Shown piece by piece: positions 25,052-33,657 of a DNA stretch of 64,000 nucleotides (positions are counted from its first letter, which is position 1; each line of letters starts with the position of its first letter). Source of the stretch: Tissierella sp. P1 (GTDB lineage: Bacteria; Bacillota; Clostridia; Tissierellales; Tissierellaceae); contig NZ_NPMN01000012.1 of the NCBI RefSeq assembly GCF_002266425.1, positions 1-64,000 of the forward strand. Reading direction: 5' to 3'. The notes beneath the pieces were generated by a model. That model was given only the letters and a program-made list of their open reading frames with translations. It had not been told where the DNA came from and made no database searches. Position numbers and translations under genes: made by a program.

Positions 25052-26350
25052 ATGAATAAAAAGATAGTATTAATAGCCATAATCTTAGGTTTAACTATTG
25101 GATTAACTGGTTGTAAAGAAAAGAAACAATATAATGCAAAAAGAGTTGTAATCGAAGATGATGTAAGTGTGAATGATAAAGAAGATGGTAGCTCTAAGAA
25201 TTATAAAAATAGTAAGGCTGTGAATTCTAACTCTATAGAGCATGTAACTTCAAAAACAGTAGAATTTCAATTAGAGGAAGGATACTATTTTTATCCATCT
25301 TTCTATTATCAAGGGGAAGTATATGGATATTTTTGGGAAGGACATGGATATTCAAACCATTCGGATTTGGAACGAGAGGCTCAAATGGAATATCTATATA
25401 AAATAGATAAAGATAATAATTTAGTAAGAACTTCTAAGATGTATCATAATTACCTCCAAGGACGTCATTCAAAGGTTTATCCGCAGGATACAAAATTTAT
25501 TAATTTTGTGGAGGATGTGGTATTTACTGTAGATTACAAGGTTGAGGATATTCCTAAACCTTGGCCAGAATTAACGGATGTAGTAAATAAGTTAAAAGGT
25601 GATAGTCGTCATAAGCTTTACTTTATACGGCCAGTTTCAGAAAATGAAAATTACTTAATTATTAGTGAGGGAATAATTAATGATGGAAGTGATTGGAAAA
25701 GATATATATATGATATAGAAAATAATAAAATATATAAAATGAAAAATGAGGAAAGAGAGGGAGCAATTTATTATGTGAATGCCTTGCAATCATTAGTCTG
25801 GGTAGATGATAAAGATTTTAAAATATATAAGATAGTTTTTAAGGATGAATATTATGATTTAGAAGAATATATTGACTTAAACAGATATGGTAAGGCAGAC
25901 AAGATAGAGGCTGTAATGAAAGATAATGACGAGATGATATTGTTTATGGATAAAAACGTAGAGGGATATTTATTTAAAACTATTTATATTGGTAAATTAA
26001 ATTTTAAGACTAATCAATATAATTTATTACTTGAAGCGCCTAAGGAAATAAATATATATGCTGAGTATGTGGGACATAATATATTGCTGATAGAAGAGTT
26101 TAAGATAAATGATAGAGTTGTAATACCTGTAAAGAGGTATCTAAAACAGGTATTACATGATGAAATGAATGCCATACTCGAGGAGGAGCCTAAAGAAGAA
26201 TCAGAGCAGTGGTATTTAAATAAGTGGATTGTAATTAGTGAAGATGGAAAAGAGATGTTTGATGCTATGGAAATAAATAAGATGAAAGGTGTATTAACAA
26301 CGGAAAAGATGATATATCAAAAATACTATATTAAATATAGTGATGATTGA
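25052..26350 (+). CDS. Uncharacterised lipoprotein
   Basis: The 432-residue protein has a lipoprotein signal peptide with lipobox 'LTGC' at about residue 21, so it is expected to be anchored outside the membrane. Residues 25-75 are a charged, Ser/Asn-rich linker; the rest is rich in aromatic and charged residues, suggesting beta structure, and includes 'EEGYYFYPSFYYQGEVYGYF'. I recognise no domain. AGGAGGGA precedes the ATG. A hairpin separates it from a two-component system in the same direction, so it might be an accessory sensor protein, but nothing proves this. Confidence 0.7.
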   Translation: MNKKIVLIAIILGLTIGLTGCKEKKQYNAKRVVIEDDVSVNDKEDGSSKNYKNSKAVNSNSIEHVTSKTVEFQLEEGYYFYPSFYYQGEVYGYFWEGHGYSNHSDLEREAQMEYLYKIDKDNNLVRTSKMYHNYLQGRHSKVYPQDTKFINFVEDVVFTVDYKVEDIPKPWPELTDVVNKLKGDSRHKLYFIRPVSENENYLIISEGIINDGSDWKRYIYDIENNKIYKMKNEEREGAIYYVNALQSLVWVDDKDFKIYKIVFKDEYYDLEEYIDLNRYGKADKIEAVMKDNDEMILFMDKNVEGYLFKTIYIGKLNFKTNQYNLLLEAPKEINIYAEYVGHNILLIEEFKINDRVVIPVKRYLKQVLHDEMNAILEEEPKEESEQWYLNKWIVISEDGKEMFDAMEINKMKGVLTTEKMIYQKYYIKYSDD

Positions 26351-26398
26351 TTTAATATATGTATAGACATTGATGGTGGGATAAATTTAAGATACAAT

Positions 26399-26436
26399 TA
26401 AAATGAGTATAATAAAATATAGTTATACTCATTTTA
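26399..26436 (+). terminator. 14-bp perfect hairpin after the lipoprotein gene
   Basis: TAAAATGAGTATAA (26399-26412) pairs exactly with TTATACTCATTTTA (26423-26436), with an A/T loop. It lacks a long T run beyond the arm. It may end the lipoprotein transcript or be an operator for the regulator that starts 40 bases later. Confidence 0.55.
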
Positions 26437-26476
26437 AAGTGCTTATATAATCATTACGAAGATTAGGGTGAGTATA

Positions 26477-27151
26477 ATGAGTAAAAAAATATTGGTAGTT
26501 GAAGATGAATATTCAATCAATGATATCTTAACTATAGCATTAATAGATGAAGGATATGAGGTCAAAAGTGTATTTAATGGTAGATCTGCATTAGATGCAA
26601 TAAAAAGTTTTAATCCAGAGTTGGTCTTATTAGACCTTATGCTACCAGATATAGATGGTTTTGAAATATGCAGAGAGATATCAAATAATTATTTGGTGAT
26701 TATGATTACAGCTAGAGATAATATCTTTGATAGGATTGTTGGATTAGAATTAGGAGCAGATGACTATATTGTAAAGCCATTTGAAATAAGGGAAGTTATA
26801 GTTAGAATAAAAGCATTGTTTAGAAGCTTAGAAAAAGATAAATCCTCATTTACTGAACAGATAATGAGATTAAAAGGAGATATAGAGGTAGATATAATGG
26901 GGGAAAGGGTATTTAAGAATGGAAAAGAGATAGAGCTAAAGAGGCAAGAGTCTAAACTATTTTTCTATTTACTTAATCATAGAAATCAAGTATTTTCACG
27001 ACCAGAACTTCTAGATAGAGTATGGGGATATGATTATTATGGAGATGCTAGGACAGTGGATGTACATATTAGAAGGATCAGAGCTAAATTAAAAATGCCT
27101 GGAGATACCATCATAGAAACTGTATTTGGTACAGGCTATGTTATGAGGTAG
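26477..27151 (+). CDS. OmpR/PhoB family response regulator (second system)
   Basis: The 224-residue regulator starts at ATG 26477 (AGGGTGAG upstream); GTG 26468 is a weaker alternative. The receiver domain has acidic 'VVEDEYS', phosphoacceptor D53 ('LLDLMLPDIDG') and 'ADDYIVKPFEIREV'. A winged helix follows (about 130-224) with 'RPELLDRVWGYDYYGDARTV' and 'ETVFGTGYVMR'. It lies three bases ahead of its kinase and is similar in plan to the system at 3972 but clearly a different pair. Target genes are unknown; the upstream lipoprotein is the nearest candidate. Confidence 0.94.
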   Translation: MSKKILVVEDEYSINDILTIALIDEGYEVKSVFNGRSALDAIKSFNPELVLLDLMLPDIDGFEICREISNNYLVIMITARDNIFDRIVGLELGADDYIVKPFEIREVIVRIKALFRSLEKDKSSFTEQIMRLKGDIEVDIMGERVFKNGKEIELKRQESKLFFYLLNHRNQVFSRPELLDRVWGYDYYGDARTVDVHIRRIRAKLKMPGDTIIETVFGTGYVMR

Positions 27152-27154
27152 AAG

Positions 27155-28588
27155 ATGTTAAGAACTATTAAAGGTAAAATTACAGTAGGTATTGTATTTA
27201 TTAGTATAATTGTGCTTATTCTAATTAATTTGATTATATGGGGAATATTTGAAAATAATTTACAAACCTTCATTATAAATGATATGGAGAAGATAAGGGA
27301 CATTGTTTTTTCTGAAATAAAGAGACAATATCCTATTAGCAGTGAAAAAAATAGTTTAAATAATAAAAATGAGATATGGTCTGTCTTAAATACTGTCAGT
27401 AAACAATATGATATATATTTGTCTATGAATTATTTTGAAGATAATTTCAGACAATTCGCTGGGGAATTGCTAGATGAGGAAAGTGTAGAAAATATAGTTC
27501 TAGATAGCGATAAAAAATCATCATTATTATATATTCACAACCAAAAAACAAAATTATATGCTACTTATTCTTACCCTATTTATATTGAGGATGATTACAT
27601 AGGGATTTTTGCATTTCAAAAAAATTATTTAAATGAATACAATAATAATGTTAATTTGATGATAAGGATTACATTTATTCAACTCATCCTATTTATAGTG
27701 ATGATTCTAGTCAATTATATTTGGCTGAAGAAAACAACAGATCCTTTAAACGATTTAGCAACGGCCATGACTTTTATAGGGCAAGGTAAGTTTTCTAATG
27801 GATTAAAAACTAGGAATAATGATGAGATAGGCATACTGATCGATCATTTTAATAAAATGGAAGATCAAATAATGGAACAGGTGAGATATCTACAGTTAGA
27901 AAAGAAAAAGATAGAAGAATTGGAGAAAGAATCTAGGGATTTCTTCAATTATGCAACTCATGAAATGAAAACTCCTATTACTTCAATTTTAGGATATACT
28001 CAATTATTGCAAAAAGGAAACCTAGACAAGGAAGTAACGGAAAGAGCTTACAGCAGGATTATAGCTGAATCTGAAAGAATGTATAAGCTTATTCAAAATA
28101 TGTTAGTTGTTGCTAGATGTGAACAATTAGAGGAATATGAACCAGAAAGTTTTAACATTAAAGAATTATTAGCTAAAATAATCTATGAGTTTGAGCTAAC
28201 TTTTAATAAGCAAAAAATTAATATCTGCTTTGATTGTGATGATACTATAATTTTTGCTATAAAGGAAGAGGTACGGACTATAATTAAGAATTTGATTGAC
28301 AATGGAATTAAGTATAGTCAAGATGGAAAGATAAGCATTAAATGTAAATCTGAAGATTATGTCTGTATTATTGTAGAGAATAAAATTTTACCTATTCCAA
28401 AGGAAATAAGAGAAAAACTTTTAGAGCCATTTATTAAATATAATTATGGAGAGCATACTCAGATGAGCTCAGGGTTAGGATTATTCATTTGTAAAGAATT
28501 AGCTGAAAAGAACAAAGCATATATTGACTATAAAATTTACGAAGATAGAATTTGTTTTAGAGTTAAGTTTATCAATATAGAACAATAA
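27155..28588 (+). CDS. Sensor histidine kinase (second system)
   Basis: The 477-residue membrane kinase has hydrophobic segments at about 8-30 and 170-190 flanking an external domain of ~140 residues, then a HAMP domain (about 190-245). A short coiled coil precedes the phosphoacceptor H269 in 'YATHEMKTPITSILGYTQLL'. The ATPase domain has 'IIKNLIDNGIKYSQDGK' (N box) and 'SSGLGLFICKELAEK' (G2 box); the G1 region is poorly conserved ('IVENKILPIPKEIREKL', where DxGxG is expected). That divergence is seen in some clostridial kinases and does not by itself mean inactivity. It ends within the bidirectional terminator. Confidence 0.92.
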   Translation: MLRTIKGKITVGIVFISIIVLILINLIIWGIFENNLQTFIINDMEKIRDIVFSEIKRQYPISSEKNSLNNKNEIWSVLNTVSKQYDIYLSMNYFEDNFRQFAGELLDEESVENIVLDSDKKSSLLYIHNQKTKLYATYSYPIYIEDDYIGIFAFQKNYLNEYNNNVNLMIRITFIQLILFIVMILVNYIWLKKTTDPLNDLATAMTFIGQGKFSNGLKTRNNDEIGILIDHFNKMEDQIMEQVRYLQLEKKKIEELEKESRDFFNYATHEMKTPITSILGYTQLLQKGNLDKEVTERAYSRIIAESERMYKLIQNMLVVARCEQLEEYEPESFNIKELLAKIIYEFELTFNKQKINICFDCDDTIIFAIKEEVRTIIKNLIDNGIKYSQDGKISIKCKSEDYVCIIVENKILPIPKEIREKLLEPFIKYNYGEHTQMSSGLGLFICKELAEKNKAYIDYKIYEDRICFRVKFINIEQ

Positions 28589-28626
28589 ATAATAGGGAAA
28601 ATCTATAGATTTTCCCTATTATTTTA
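28588..28626. terminator. Bidirectional terminator between convergent genes
   Basis: A 36-base perfect palindrome (28588-28623, core AGGGAAAATC/GATTTTCCCT) with A- and T-rich flanks, starting at the last base of the kinase gene and lying 16 bases from the stop of the minus-strand amidohydrolase. Confidence 0.92.
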
Positions 28627-28638
28627 ATGATTATATCG

Positions 28639-30585
28639 TTATTTTTTTCGTTTAAGTCCTAATAATACTAAAACTATTATTAGAGCTGAAACACCGTATA
28701 CAATAAATATAGTTTTATTATTTTTTGATTCTGTTGGCTTTTCATCATCACTATGTTGAAAAGCTTCTCTAGCATCGTCTTTTGTCGCAATTAGTTTTAA
28801 ATCCAATAAGTTTTCAGATTGATTTATTTCATAATCCTCATTTAACAATATATTGAGATCTTCAAGAGAAATATAGGTGTTTTCTTTATAGATAATTGGT
28901 TCACCTATTAATTGCAATTCTTTTTCTCTTAAATTAGCCTTTCTACTTCCAATTTCTAAATTTAATATATTTCCGATATTTATACTACCATCTATTGAGT
29001 TTTCAACTGGAATATTTAGTGTTTCAAAGGTTTCTCTTATAGGAAGATATATTTTATCATCAATTTTATATATTTTTTCCATAGACACTTCTTCTTTATC
29101 ATCTACTTTGATTTTGAAGTCAATAGGTTCATTATCAGGAGTTTTGTCTACAAAGTAGGATTTCACAGGTTTTCCAGGTTTTACTCCTTTAACTATACCA
29201 TCTTTATTTTTTACGATAACCCCATTGACGAGTACATATTCGATTCCAACTGAAGGAGCACCAGAATCTTTTACAGTAGATTTGTCTATTATTGTATCTG
29301 GATTGAATATAGTAATATCTGCATCTCCTCCAACTTCTATTCTACCCTTATATTTCATAGAAGGAGCGGAACTCTCCATTCTTTTAGCAGGGAGGTAAGA
29401 TACTTTCTTTATTGCATCCATTATAGATAATACTTTTTCTTCTCTAACATATTTACCAAATATACGACTATAAGTTCCAGCGCCTCTAGGATGATTATTA
29501 TAGCTTGGCTCTATGATAGTATCACTTCCTATCATAGTGTCAGGGTCTTTTAAGAGCATTATAAGTTCTGATTCAGGCATAGAACCATGGGCGGCAACTA
29601 ATAGATGTTGCTGACGATACCTGTCGAATGTATCTTTTGTAATTCTAATATCTGTACCGCCTATCTGTAAATCTTCATAAGTGATTTTGAACCTATCTTG
29701 CCAGCCTGGACGGAAACGAGCTGAATCTATATAGGTTGCCCAATAGTCATATGGATAAAAACAAGTTGTAATATCCAAGCCTTCCTCCTTAGCCTTTTTT
29801 ACCATATCCAAAGCCTTGTCCATAACAAAAGTACCGCCTGTACTGTTGATATGCATAATATGGATTATAGCGCCAGTTTCTTTTCCATAATCTATCACTT
29901 CTTGAATACCATCTAAGCCTTTTTCTTCATCTGAATGTCTTAAATGATAGAAGGTAGGTAGATTATATTCCTTAGCTAAATTTAATAGTGGAATAACTTC
30001 ATTTTTTACTCCAGGTACATATTCAAAGCTAAAAGAAATGCCTAATGCACCGGCTTCAACATTTTTTCTTACAACATCTACTAATTTTTGTATATCCTCT
30101 TCCTTAGTTACTTCAGTATCTACGCCATATCCTACAATAGGCCATCTATGTCTTGTAACAAAAGATGAAGCCCCAAAGTTAGCCAATACTCCATTTTTTT
30201 CCCAAGCTCTATACCAAGAGACTGCATCCTCGGTACCACCATGCATAGCTAGATTGCTAGTTACACCATCCAATACCTTTAACTCTATACCCACAGAGTT
30301 TGGATCATATGATATAAGGTCTACAAATCCAGGAGAAATAACAAGACCATCTGCATCAATTACTTTTTCTCCTTTCAATTCTTCCTTGGTTATTTTTTCT
30401 ACCTTAGAACCAATTATTCCAATATTATAATCCTTAAGTTCGTGATCTGTAGATGGATTATAAATGGTTCCACCTTTTATGACTATGTCATATGTAATAG
30501 GTCCATCAGCTAATGATATAGTCGGTATTATATTTAACAACATAATAATTGATAATGATAAAAAAATTATTTTTTTGAGATTCAC
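28639..30585 (-). CDS. Secreted, membrane-anchored amidohydrolase (D-aminoacylase-like)
   Basis: The 648-residue protein has a signal peptide (1-27, cleavage near 'ISLADG') and a C-terminal hydrophobic anchor ('IFIVYGVSALIIVLVLLGL') ending in KRKK, so the catalytic part should face outside. Residues 30-480 are an amidohydrolase of the N-acyl-D-amino-acid deacylase group, with 'DADGLVISPGFVDLISYD', 'YHLRHSDEE', 'IIHIMHINSTGG', 'IGSDTIIEP' and 'GDADITIFNPDTI'. The usual HxH after PGFVD is replaced by LIS, so the metal site differs. Residues 505-600 resemble a copper-amine-oxidase-N-like stalk ('KIYLPIRETFETL'). It may process D-amino-acid peptides or wall fragments. Confidence 0.82.
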   Translation of the reverse strand: MNLKKIIFLSLSIIMLLNIIPTISLADGPITYDIVIKGGTIYNPSTDHELKDYNIGIIGSKVEKITKEELKGEKVIDADGLVISPGFVDLISYDPNSVGIELKVLDGVTSNLAMHGGTEDAVSWYRAWEKNGVLANFGASSFVTRHRWPIVGYGVDTEVTKEEDIQKLVDVVRKNVEAGALGISFSFEYVPGVKNEVIPLLNLAKEYNLPTFYHLRHSDEEKGLDGIQEVIDYGKETGAIIHIMHINSTGGTFVMDKALDMVKKAKEEGLDITTCFYPYDYWATYIDSARFRPGWQDRFKITYEDLQIGGTDIRITKDTFDRYRQQHLLVAAHGSMPESELIMLLKDPDTMIGSDTIIEPSYNNHPRGAGTYSRIFGKYVREEKVLSIMDAIKKVSYLPAKRMESSAPSMKYKGRIEVGGDADITIFNPDTIIDKSTVKDSGAPSVGIEYVLVNGVIVKNKDGIVKGVKPGKPVKSYFVDKTPDNEPIDFKIKVDDKEEVSMEKIYKIDDKIYLPIRETFETLNIPVENSIDGSINIGNILNLEIGSRKANLREKELQLIGEPIIYKENTYISLEDLNILLNEDYEINQSENLLDLKLIATKDDAREAFQHSDDEKPTESKNNKTIFIVYGVSALIIVLVLLGLKRKK

Positions 30586-30726
30586 TTACACACTTCCTCT
30601 CTTTTTTAAATAGCTTGTCTCATAATGTAATATTTTATCATAAAGAAAAGAAGAAGTCTTTACAAAACAAAGACAATTAATGGAATTGAATTATCAAAAA
30701 ATAAAATTAAATATATAAAACAACTA

Positions 30727-30755
30727 TTGACATCTATTTCATTATCTAATATAAT
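30727..30755 (+). promoter_or_regulatory. Consensus sigma-A promoter for the riboswitch-controlled metY transcript
   Basis: TTGACA (30727-30732), a 17-base spacer and TATAAT (30750-30755): an exact consensus match, about 20 bases before the first SAM-I aptamer. Confidence 0.85.
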
Positions 30756-30773
30756 TAGCTTAATTTAAAATTA

Positions 30774-30872
30774 GACTTATCAAGAGAGGTGGAGGGAAAG
30801 GCCCTATGAAACCCAGCAACCAGTATTAATTACACGGTGCTAAATCCTACAGCATTAGCTGAGAGATAAGAT
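30774..30872 (+). promoter_or_regulatory. SAM-I riboswitch aptamer, first of two
   Basis: S-box (SAM-I) consensus elements are present in order: P1 strand CTTATC, 'AGAGAGGTGGAGGGA', 'GGCCCTATGAAACCCAGCAACC', 'GGTGCTAAATCC' split by stems, and 'GAGAGATAAG' closing P1. When SAM is bound it should favour the terminator at 30885. No gene lies between this terminator and the second aptamer. Confidence 0.95.
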
Positions 30873-30884
30873 TTCGATTATTTT

Positions 30885-30911
30885 ACCTCTTTTAGCTAAA
30901 GAGGTTTTTTT
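30885..30911 (+). terminator. Terminator of the first SAM-I riboswitch
   Basis: ACCTCTTT (30885-30892) pairs with AAAGAGGT (30898-30905), followed by a T run of seven. It starts 12 bases after the aptamer closes, as expected of an expression platform. Confidence 0.9.
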
Positions 30912-31011
30912 ATGACCTAACACAACGAACGATAGTGAGTTGATGTAGGTGAAACGCAACATTCGCTACGTTCATTTGAATCTGTGCAGTTAGGCTGCGA
31001 AAAAATTATGG
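30911..31011. repeat. Dispersed repeat-like element, copy B, between the two riboswitches
   Basis: The left end TATGACCTAACACAACGAAC and right end GTTAGGCTGCGAAAAAATTATGG resemble copy A at 6129-6256. CCTAAC (30916-30921) pairs with GTTAGG (30989-30994), and inside it GAACGATAGTGAG nearly pairs with TTCGCTACGTTC. The element would fold as a ~80-base hairpin. No coding capacity is seen. Confidence 0.4.
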
Positions 31012-31045
31012 ATAAGTATAATTTTAAAAATTCAATAATTTAATA

Positions 31046-31161
31046 TTCTTATCAAGAGAGGTGGAGGGAAAGGCCCTGTGAAACTTCGGCAACCTTCAGA
31101 TTAATCTGAAAAGGTGCCAAATCCTACCCTAAGTTCAATCGAACTTAGAGAAAGATGAGAA
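31046..31161 (+). promoter_or_regulatory. SAM-I riboswitch aptamer, second of two
   Basis: The same S-box elements occur again: CTTATC, 'AGAGAGGTGGAGGGA', 'GGCCCTGTGAAACTTCGGCAACC', 'AAGGTGCCAAATCC', a stem AAGTTC/GAACTT and 'AGATGAG' closing P1 with a G-U pair. The conserved core is nearly identical to the first copy while the stems differ, so it is not a recent duplicate. It lies directly upstream of metY. I see no convincing separate promoter. Confidence 0.95.
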
Positions 31162-31186
31162 GGTGTTTGCATACTGTTATGAGTGT

Positions 31187-31232
31187 AATCTCCTTTCATC
31201 TAATATTAAAAAATTAGGAAAGGAGGTTTTTT
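31187..31232 (+). terminator. Terminator of the second SAM-I riboswitch
   Basis: AATCTCCTTT (31187-31196) pairs with AAAGGAGGTT (31219-31228, one G-U), with an inner CTAAT/ATTAG stem and a T-rich tail; the metY start follows 47 bases later. Confidence 0.88.
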
Positions 31233-31278
31233 ATTATCTAGTAGCAAATAAATTTTATTGAATAAAGGAGAGATTATA

Positions 31279-32571
31279 ATGAGTGAAAGAAAATTAAAAT
31301 TTGATACATTACAAGTACATGCAGGACAGGAAGTTGATAAAACTACTGGATCTAGGGCAGTGCCTATATACCAAACTACATCCTATGTTTTTGACAGTGT
31401 TGAACATGGATCAAATCTATTTGCATTAAAAGAAGAAGGATATATTTATACAAGAATAATGAACCCAACAACTGATGCCTTTGAAAAGAGAATAGCAGCA
31501 TTAGAAGTGGGAGTTGGAGCATTAGCCGTTGGTTCTGGTTCAGCTGCCATTACTTATGCAATTTTGAATATTGCTGGTGTTGGAGATGAGATAGTATCAG
31601 CAAGTACATTATATGGAGGCACTCATACTTTGTTTTCTACAACTTTACCAAAGTTAGGTATAAATACAGTTTTTGTTGATCCAGATGATCCAGAAAACTT
31701 TAGAAAGGCTATAAATGAGAATACTAAGGCAGTTTATATAGAAAGTATAGGAAATCCTGGAATAAATCTTATTGATATTGAGGCTGTGGCTAAGATTGCA
31801 CATGAAAACAATATACCTTTAATTATAGATAATACATTTGGTACACCGTATCTCATAAGGCCTATAGAATTTGGAGCAGATATTGTAGTTCACTCTGCAA
31901 CAAAATTCATTGGAGGTCATGGGACCTCAATAGGAGGAGTAATAGTTGATTCTGGAAAATTTAATTGGCTAAATAACCCTAAGTTTCTAGGATTCAATAC
32001 ACCTGATCCAAGCTATCATGGTTTAGTATATGCAAGAGATATTGGAGAAGCGGCTTATATTGTAAAAGCTAGGGTACAGCTTTTAAGAGATACTGGTGCA
32101 GCCCTAAGTCCATTCAATTCGTTCTTATTCTTACAAGGACTTGAAACTTTATCATTGAGAGTTGAAAGGCATGTGGCTAATGCAAAAAGAATAGCTGAGT
32201 TTCTATACAAACATCCTTTAGTTTCTTGGGTAAATTATCCTAGCTTAGAAGGAAATAAATACAACTATCTTGCTAAGAAGTATTTTCCTAAAGGAGCAGG
32301 GTCTATATTTACGTTTGGAATAAAGGGTGGAGTTGAAGAAGGAAAGAGATTTATAGAATCACTAGAGATATTTTCACACCTTGCAAATGTGGCTGATGCA
32401 AAATCTCTTGTCATTCATCCGGCTAGTACTACACATTCACAGCTAAATGAGGAAGACCAAATAAAAGCAGGTGTTGCTCCAGACTTAATAAGATTATCAA
32501 TAGGAATAGAAGATGTAGAGGATTTAATAGAAGACATTGAGCAAGCACTTGAGAGAGCAGTAAGATCTTAA
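31279..32571 (+). CDS. metY: O-acetylhomoserine aminocarboxypropyltransferase (sulfhydrylase)
   Basis: This cytoplasmic PLP enzyme makes homocysteine from O-acetylhomoserine and sulfide. The 430 residues match MetY length. The start is ATG 31279, preceded by AAAGGAGAG, rather than TTG 31258. Motifs include '[13 protein letters not shown]' at the N-terminus, '[20 protein letters not shown]', '[13 protein letters not shown]', '[14 protein letters not shown]' and the PLP lysine K209 in '[11 protein letters not shown]'. The C-terminal '[12 protein letters not shown]' is characteristic. Two SAM-I riboswitches lie upstream, so it should be shut off when SAM is plentiful. metF, the MetH reactivation gene and metH follow. 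Confidence 0.97.
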   Translation: MSERKLKFDTLQVHAGQEVDKTTGSRAVPIYQTTSYVFDSVEHGSNLFALKEEGYIYTRIMNPTTDAFEKRIAALEVGVGALAVGSGSAAITYAILNIAGVGDEIVSASTLYGGTHTLFSTTLPKLGINTVFVDPDDPENFRKAINENTKAVYIESIGNPGINLIDIEAVAKIAHENNIPLIIDNTFGTPYLIRPIEFGADIVVHSATKFIGGHGTSIGGVIVDSGKFNWLNNPKFLGFNTPDPSYHGLVYARDIGEAAYIVKARVQLLRDTGAALSPFNSFLFLQGLETLSLRVERHVANAKRIAEFLYKHPLVSWVNYPSLEGNKYNYLAKKYFPKGAGSIFTFGIKGGVEEGKRFIESLEIFSHLANVADAKSLVIHPASTTHSQLNEEDQIKAGVAPDLIRLSIGIEDVEDLIEDIEQALERAVRS

Positions 32572-32589
32572 AGCAGCACATATTATAGA

Positions 32590-32624
32590 CAAATTGCTAG
32601 AACTTCAAGAGTTTTAGCAATTTG
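32590..32624 (+). terminator. 15-bp inverted repeat after metY
   Basis: CAAATTGCTAGAACT (32590-32604) pairs with AGTTTTAGCAATTTG (32610-32624), one G-U pair, 5-base loop. There is no T run, so termination may be partial and the genes downstream may be co-transcribed. Confidence 0.6.
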
Positions 32625-32682
32625 CCTAATAATTATCTATATAAAATTGAAATATTATAATGAGATATTAAAGGAGGCAAAT

Positions 32683-33567
32683 ATGAATATAAAACAATTA
32701 TTTGATAAGAAAAACTTAGTTTTTTCCTTTGAGATATTCCCCCCTAAGCCTGACTATCCAATAGAGACAGTATATGATACCATAGAAGAATTAAGTGTTT
32801 TAAATCCTGATTATATAAGCGTTACATATGGAGCAGGGGGTAGTGTTAACAACAACAGAACCTGTCAGTTATCACATTTAATCAAGGATAGATATAATAT
32901 TGAATCTTTAGCACATTTAACTTGTATAGGTTCTAGTAAAGAGTATATGGATTGTGTACTAGAAGAACTAGAAGAGAAAGGTATAAATAACATATTAGCC
33001 CTAAGAGGTGATATTGGAAGCATAGGAGTAGGAGAGTTCAATAACTCTCAAGAACTTATACAATATATAAAACAAAATGGAGATTTTGGAGTAGCTGCCG
33101 CTTGCTATCCTGAGGGACATATAGAAAGCAAAAAAGATATTGATAAAGATATTAGAATACTTAAATTAAAGGAAGAGGCTGGTGCAGATTATTTTATTTC
33201 TCAACTTTTCTTTGATAACTCCCATTTCTATAATCTCTTAGATAAGGCAGAACAAAAAGGAATTAAAGCTCCAATACAGGCAGGAATTATGCCAGTAATA
33301 AATAAAAAGCAAATAGAAAGAGTAATCTCCCTTTGCGGAGCTTCACTTCCAAATAAGTTCCTTAGAATTATGAATAAATATGAATATGATAAGCTTGCTT
33401 TAAGGGATGCTGGAATAGCCTTCGCACTGGAACAAATAGTAGATTTAGCATCATCTGGGATTAAGGGAATTCATTTATATACTATGAATAATCCTTATAT
33501 AGCTAAAAGTATAACTAATAATATTGAATTTATAGTAAGCTCCATAAATAGAAAAAAGGTGATTTAA
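32683..33567 (+). CDS. metF: Methylenetetrahydrofolate reductase
   Basis: The 294-residue FAD enzyme reduces 5,10-methylene-THF to 5-methyl-THF, the methyl donor for MetH. The start is ATG 32683 behind AAAGGAGGC. Family features are 'FSFEIFPPKPDYPIETVYDT' (catalytic Glu in FEIFPPK), 'ISVTYGAGGSV', 'LTCIGSSKEYM', 'NILALRGDIG', 'AACYPEGHIES' and 'FISQLFFDNSHFYNLLD'. It belongs with metH both by position and by pathway, and in acetogenic relatives the same protein serves one-carbon metabolism. Confidence 0.96.
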   Translation: MNIKQLFDKKNLVFSFEIFPPKPDYPIETVYDTIEELSVLNPDYISVTYGAGGSVNNNRTCQLSHLIKDRYNIESLAHLTCIGSSKEYMDCVLEELEEKGINNILALRGDIGSIGVGEFNNSQELIQYIKQNGDFGVAAACYPEGHIESKKDIDKDIRILKLKEEAGADYFISQLFFDNSHFYNLLDKAEQKGIKAPIQAGIMPVINKKQIERVISLCGASLPNKFLRIMNKYEYDKLALRDAGIAFALEQIVDLASSGIKGIHLYTMNNPYIAKSITNNIEFIVSSINRKKVI

Positions 33568-33657
33568 TAATCAATGAGTAGTTACAGCATCATTAAAGAG
33601 AACTGAAAGTCTGTAAATTTCATTTAATATAAAGATATAAAGAGGTTGTGATAATTC

